DNA from: ZC4RG42 sp003242425 | GTDB lineage: Bacteria; Pseudomonadota; Gammaproteobacteria; Burkholderiales; SG8-39 | Length of the DNA: 64,000 bases | Direction of reading: 5' to 3' | NCBI GenBank assembly: GCA_937907425.1 | Contig: CALCIE010000052.1 | Location: forward strand, 1-64,000 | In this document: positions 62,316-64,000 of the stretch, piece after piece | How positions within the stretch are numbered: position 1 is the first letter of the stretch | How the letters are laid out: each line of letters opens with the position of its first letter | Notes under the pieces: model-generated | Told to the model about the DNA's origin: nothing | Databases searched by the model: none | What the model saw: the letters and a program-made list of their open reading frames with translations, nothing else | Made by a program: the position numbers and the translations under genes

Positions 62316-64000
62316 ATGAAGGACGCGTATGTGGTGGGTTTCGAAAGCCTGGGCATGACGGATGTCGAGCGGGTGGGCGGCAAGAACGCCTCGCTCGGCG
62401 AAATGATCCGGCAGCTCTCGCGATCGGGCATCCGCGTCCCCGGCGGGTTCGCCACCACGGCCCAGGCCTACCGCGACTTCCTGCGCGAAGCCGGGCTCAC
62501 CGAGCGCATCAACGCGCGGCTCAAGGCGCTCGACCCGGACGACGTCACGGCCCTGGCGGCTTGCGGCGCCGAGATCCGCCAATGGATCATGGACGCGCCG
62601 CTTCCCGAGCGGCTGCAGGCGGAACTGCGCGCCGCCTACGACAAGCTGATGGCCGACGGCGAACATCCGGTCGCGGTGCGCTCCAGCGCCACCGCCGAAG
62701 ACCTGCCCGACGCCTCTTTCGCCGGGCAGCAGGAGACCTTTCTCAACATCCGCGGCTTTCCCGCCGTGGTCGAGGCGATCAAGCACGTCTTCGCCTCCCT
62801 CTACAACGACCGCGCGATCTCCTACCGCGTGCACAAGGGTTTCGAGCACGAGGCGGTGGCCTTGTCCGCGGGCGTGCAGCGCATGGTGCGCAGCGATCTG
62901 GGTGCAAGCGGGGTGATGTTCACCCTCGACACCGAATCGGGCTTCGAGGACGTCGTCTTCATCACCGCGTCCTACGGCCTGGGCGAGACGGTGGTGCAGG
63001 GTGCGGTCAACCCGGACGAGTTCTACGTCCACAAGCCCATGCTCGCGCAAGGGCGGCCCGCGATCCTGCGCCGCAGCCTCGGTTCCAAGCGCATCAAGAT
63101 GGTGTTCGGCGAGCGCGGGGAGGCGGGGCGTTCGACCACGACGCTCGACGTGCCCGCCGAGGACCGCAACCGCTTCTGCATCAGCGACGAGGAAGTGCTG
63201 GAACTGGCGCGCTATGCCGTGGCCATCGAGAAGCATTACGGCCGGCCGATGGACATCGAATGGGGCAAGGACGGCGAGGACGGCCGCATCTACATCCTGC
63301 AGGCGCGGCCCGAGACGGTGAAATCGCAGAAGCGCCACGACGTGCAGGAACGCTACCGGGTCAAGGGGCGCTCGAAAGTGCTGGTCACCGGCCGCGCCAT
63401 CGGCAGCAAAGTGGGCACGGGGACTGTGCGCCTGGTGAGCGACGCCTCCCAGATGGCGCGCGTGCAGCCGGGCGACGTGCTGGTGACCGACATGACCGAT
63501 CCCAACTGGGAGCCGGTGATGAAGCGCGCCTCGGCCATCGTCACCAACCGCGGCGGCCGTACCTGTCACGCGGCCATCATCGCGCGCGAGCTCGGCATTC
63601 CCGCAGTGGTGGGCTGCGGTAACGCCACCGAGAAGCTGCGCGACGGCATGGAGGTGACGGTCTCCTGCGCCGAAGGCGACACCGGCAAGGTCTATGAAGG
63701 CATCCTCGGCGTGGAAGTGGTGAAGCAGTCGCTCGGCGACCTGCCGGAGATTCCGGTGAAGATCACCATGAACGTCGGCAACCCGCAGCTCGCCTTCGAT
63801 CTGGCCTCGCTGCCGAGCGCCGGCGTGGGCCTCGCGCGCCTGGAGTTCGTCATCAACAACATGATCGGCGTGCATCCCAAGGCCGCGCTCGAATATCCCG
63901 ATCTGCCGGCAGACCTCAAGCGCGCGGTGGAGGAGGCCTCGCGCGGCTACGCTTCACCGCGGGCCTTTTTCGTCGAACGGCTCGCCGAAGGAGTGGCGAC
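62316..64000 (+). CDS. ppsA: Phosphoenolpyruvate synthase (3' end beyond window)
   Basis: The first 561 codons are visible; the gene runs off the right edge. CGGAGG lies five bases before the ATG. The ATP-grasp domain begins VGGKNASLGEMIRQL and has AVRSSATAEDLPDASFAGQQETFLN. The swivelling domain carries the phospho-His H418 in NRGGRTCHAAIIARELGIPAVVG, with the neighbouring Thr416 expected to be the PpsR target. Makes PEP from pyruvate and ATP for gluconeogenesis. The C-terminal PEP/pyruvate domain has just begun. Confidence 0.95.
   Translation, partial: MKDAYVVGFESLGMTDVERVGGKNASLGEMIRQLSRSGIRVPGGFATTAQAYRDFLREAGLTERINARLKALDPDDVTALAACGAEIRQWIMDAPLPERLQAELRAAYDKLMADGEHPVAVRSSATAEDLPDASFAGQQETFLNIRGFPAVVEAIKHVFASLYNDRAISYRVHKGFEHEAVALSAGVQRMVRSDLGASGVMFTLDTESGFEDVVFITASYGLGETVVQGAVNPDEFYVHKPMLAQGRPAILRRSLGSKRIKMVFGERGEAGRSTTTLDVPAEDRNRFCISDEEVLELARYAVAIEKHYGRPMDIEWGKDGEDGRIYILQARPETVKSQKRHDVQERYRVKGRSKVLVTGRAIGSKVGTGTVRLVSDASQMARVQPGDVLVTDMTDPNWEPVMKRASAIVTNRGGRTCHAAIIARELGIPAVVGCGNATEKLRDGMEVTVSCAEGDTGKVYEGILGVEVVKQSLGDLPEIPVKITMNVGNPQLAFDLASLPSAGVGLARLEFVINNMIGVHPKAALEYPDLPADLKRAVEEASRGYASPRAFFVERLAEGVA

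Overview
The window is GC-rich chromosomal DNA from a Gram-negative bacterium, most likely a betaproteobacterium. Evidence for this is the housekeeping order rpsB-tsf-pyrH-frr-uppS-cdsA-dxr-rseP-bamA-skp-lpxD-fabZ-lpxA-lpxB-rnhB, which is followed by a SpoU-family methyltransferase and ppsR/ppsA where gammaproteobacteria usually have dnaE. A queF-dapC-dapD-pilU-dapE-prmB strand and an smc-zipA-ligA block point the same way. Genus cannot be read from the sequence.

Region 1 (1-13300) is accessory and envelope-related. It holds a single-domain response regulator, an exported protein of unknown function with an internal duplication, and a small protein behind a perfect palindrome. These are followed by a six-gene co-oriented cluster (3358-13297): wecB (UDP-ManNAc supply), an NfrB-like inner-membrane glycosyltransferase with a C-terminal MshEN-type c-di-GMP-binding domain, a short interrupted ORF, a proline-rich exported protein, a DUF2334 deacetylase-like protein, an NfrA-like TPR/outer-membrane porin, and a DUF4434 (YbcH-like) protein. 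I read this as a self-contained relative of the E. coli phage-N4-receptor (NGR) exopolysaccharide system, with separate deacetylase-like and glycosidase-like partners analogous to the two halves of PgaB.

Region 2 (13300-26100) carries an SDR, a Tat-exported aldo/keto reductase, an Npt/Tlc-type transporter, the lipid A deacylase PagL, a PhyH-type dioxygenase, a membrane-bound alpha/beta hydrolase coupled to a cytochrome P450, a small membrane protein, and a minus-strand kpsC-kpsS pair (poly-Kdo capsule linker) followed by a gene with a possible ParB-like segment. GG-N10-GC elements resembling sigma-54 promoters precede the response regulator, wecB and pagL.

Region 3 (26100-32800, minus strand) holds a Pro-Arg-His tRNA operon with a clear promoter and terminator, then prmB, dapE, an ArsC-like gene, pilU, dapD, dapC and queF (lysine/peptidoglycan precursor and queuosine synthesis).

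Region 4 (32900-42600, plus) holds smc-zipA-ligA-galU-hpt-mtnP-def (chromosome segregation, division, ligation, UDP-glucose, purine and methionine salvage). Convergent to it are glnD and map (minus).

Region 5 (46000-64000, plus) is the ribosome/outer-membrane biogenesis super-operon from rpsB to the SpoU methyltransferase, then ppsR (minus) and ppsA, which runs off the window. No IS element, prophage, CRISPR array or rRNA gene was seen.
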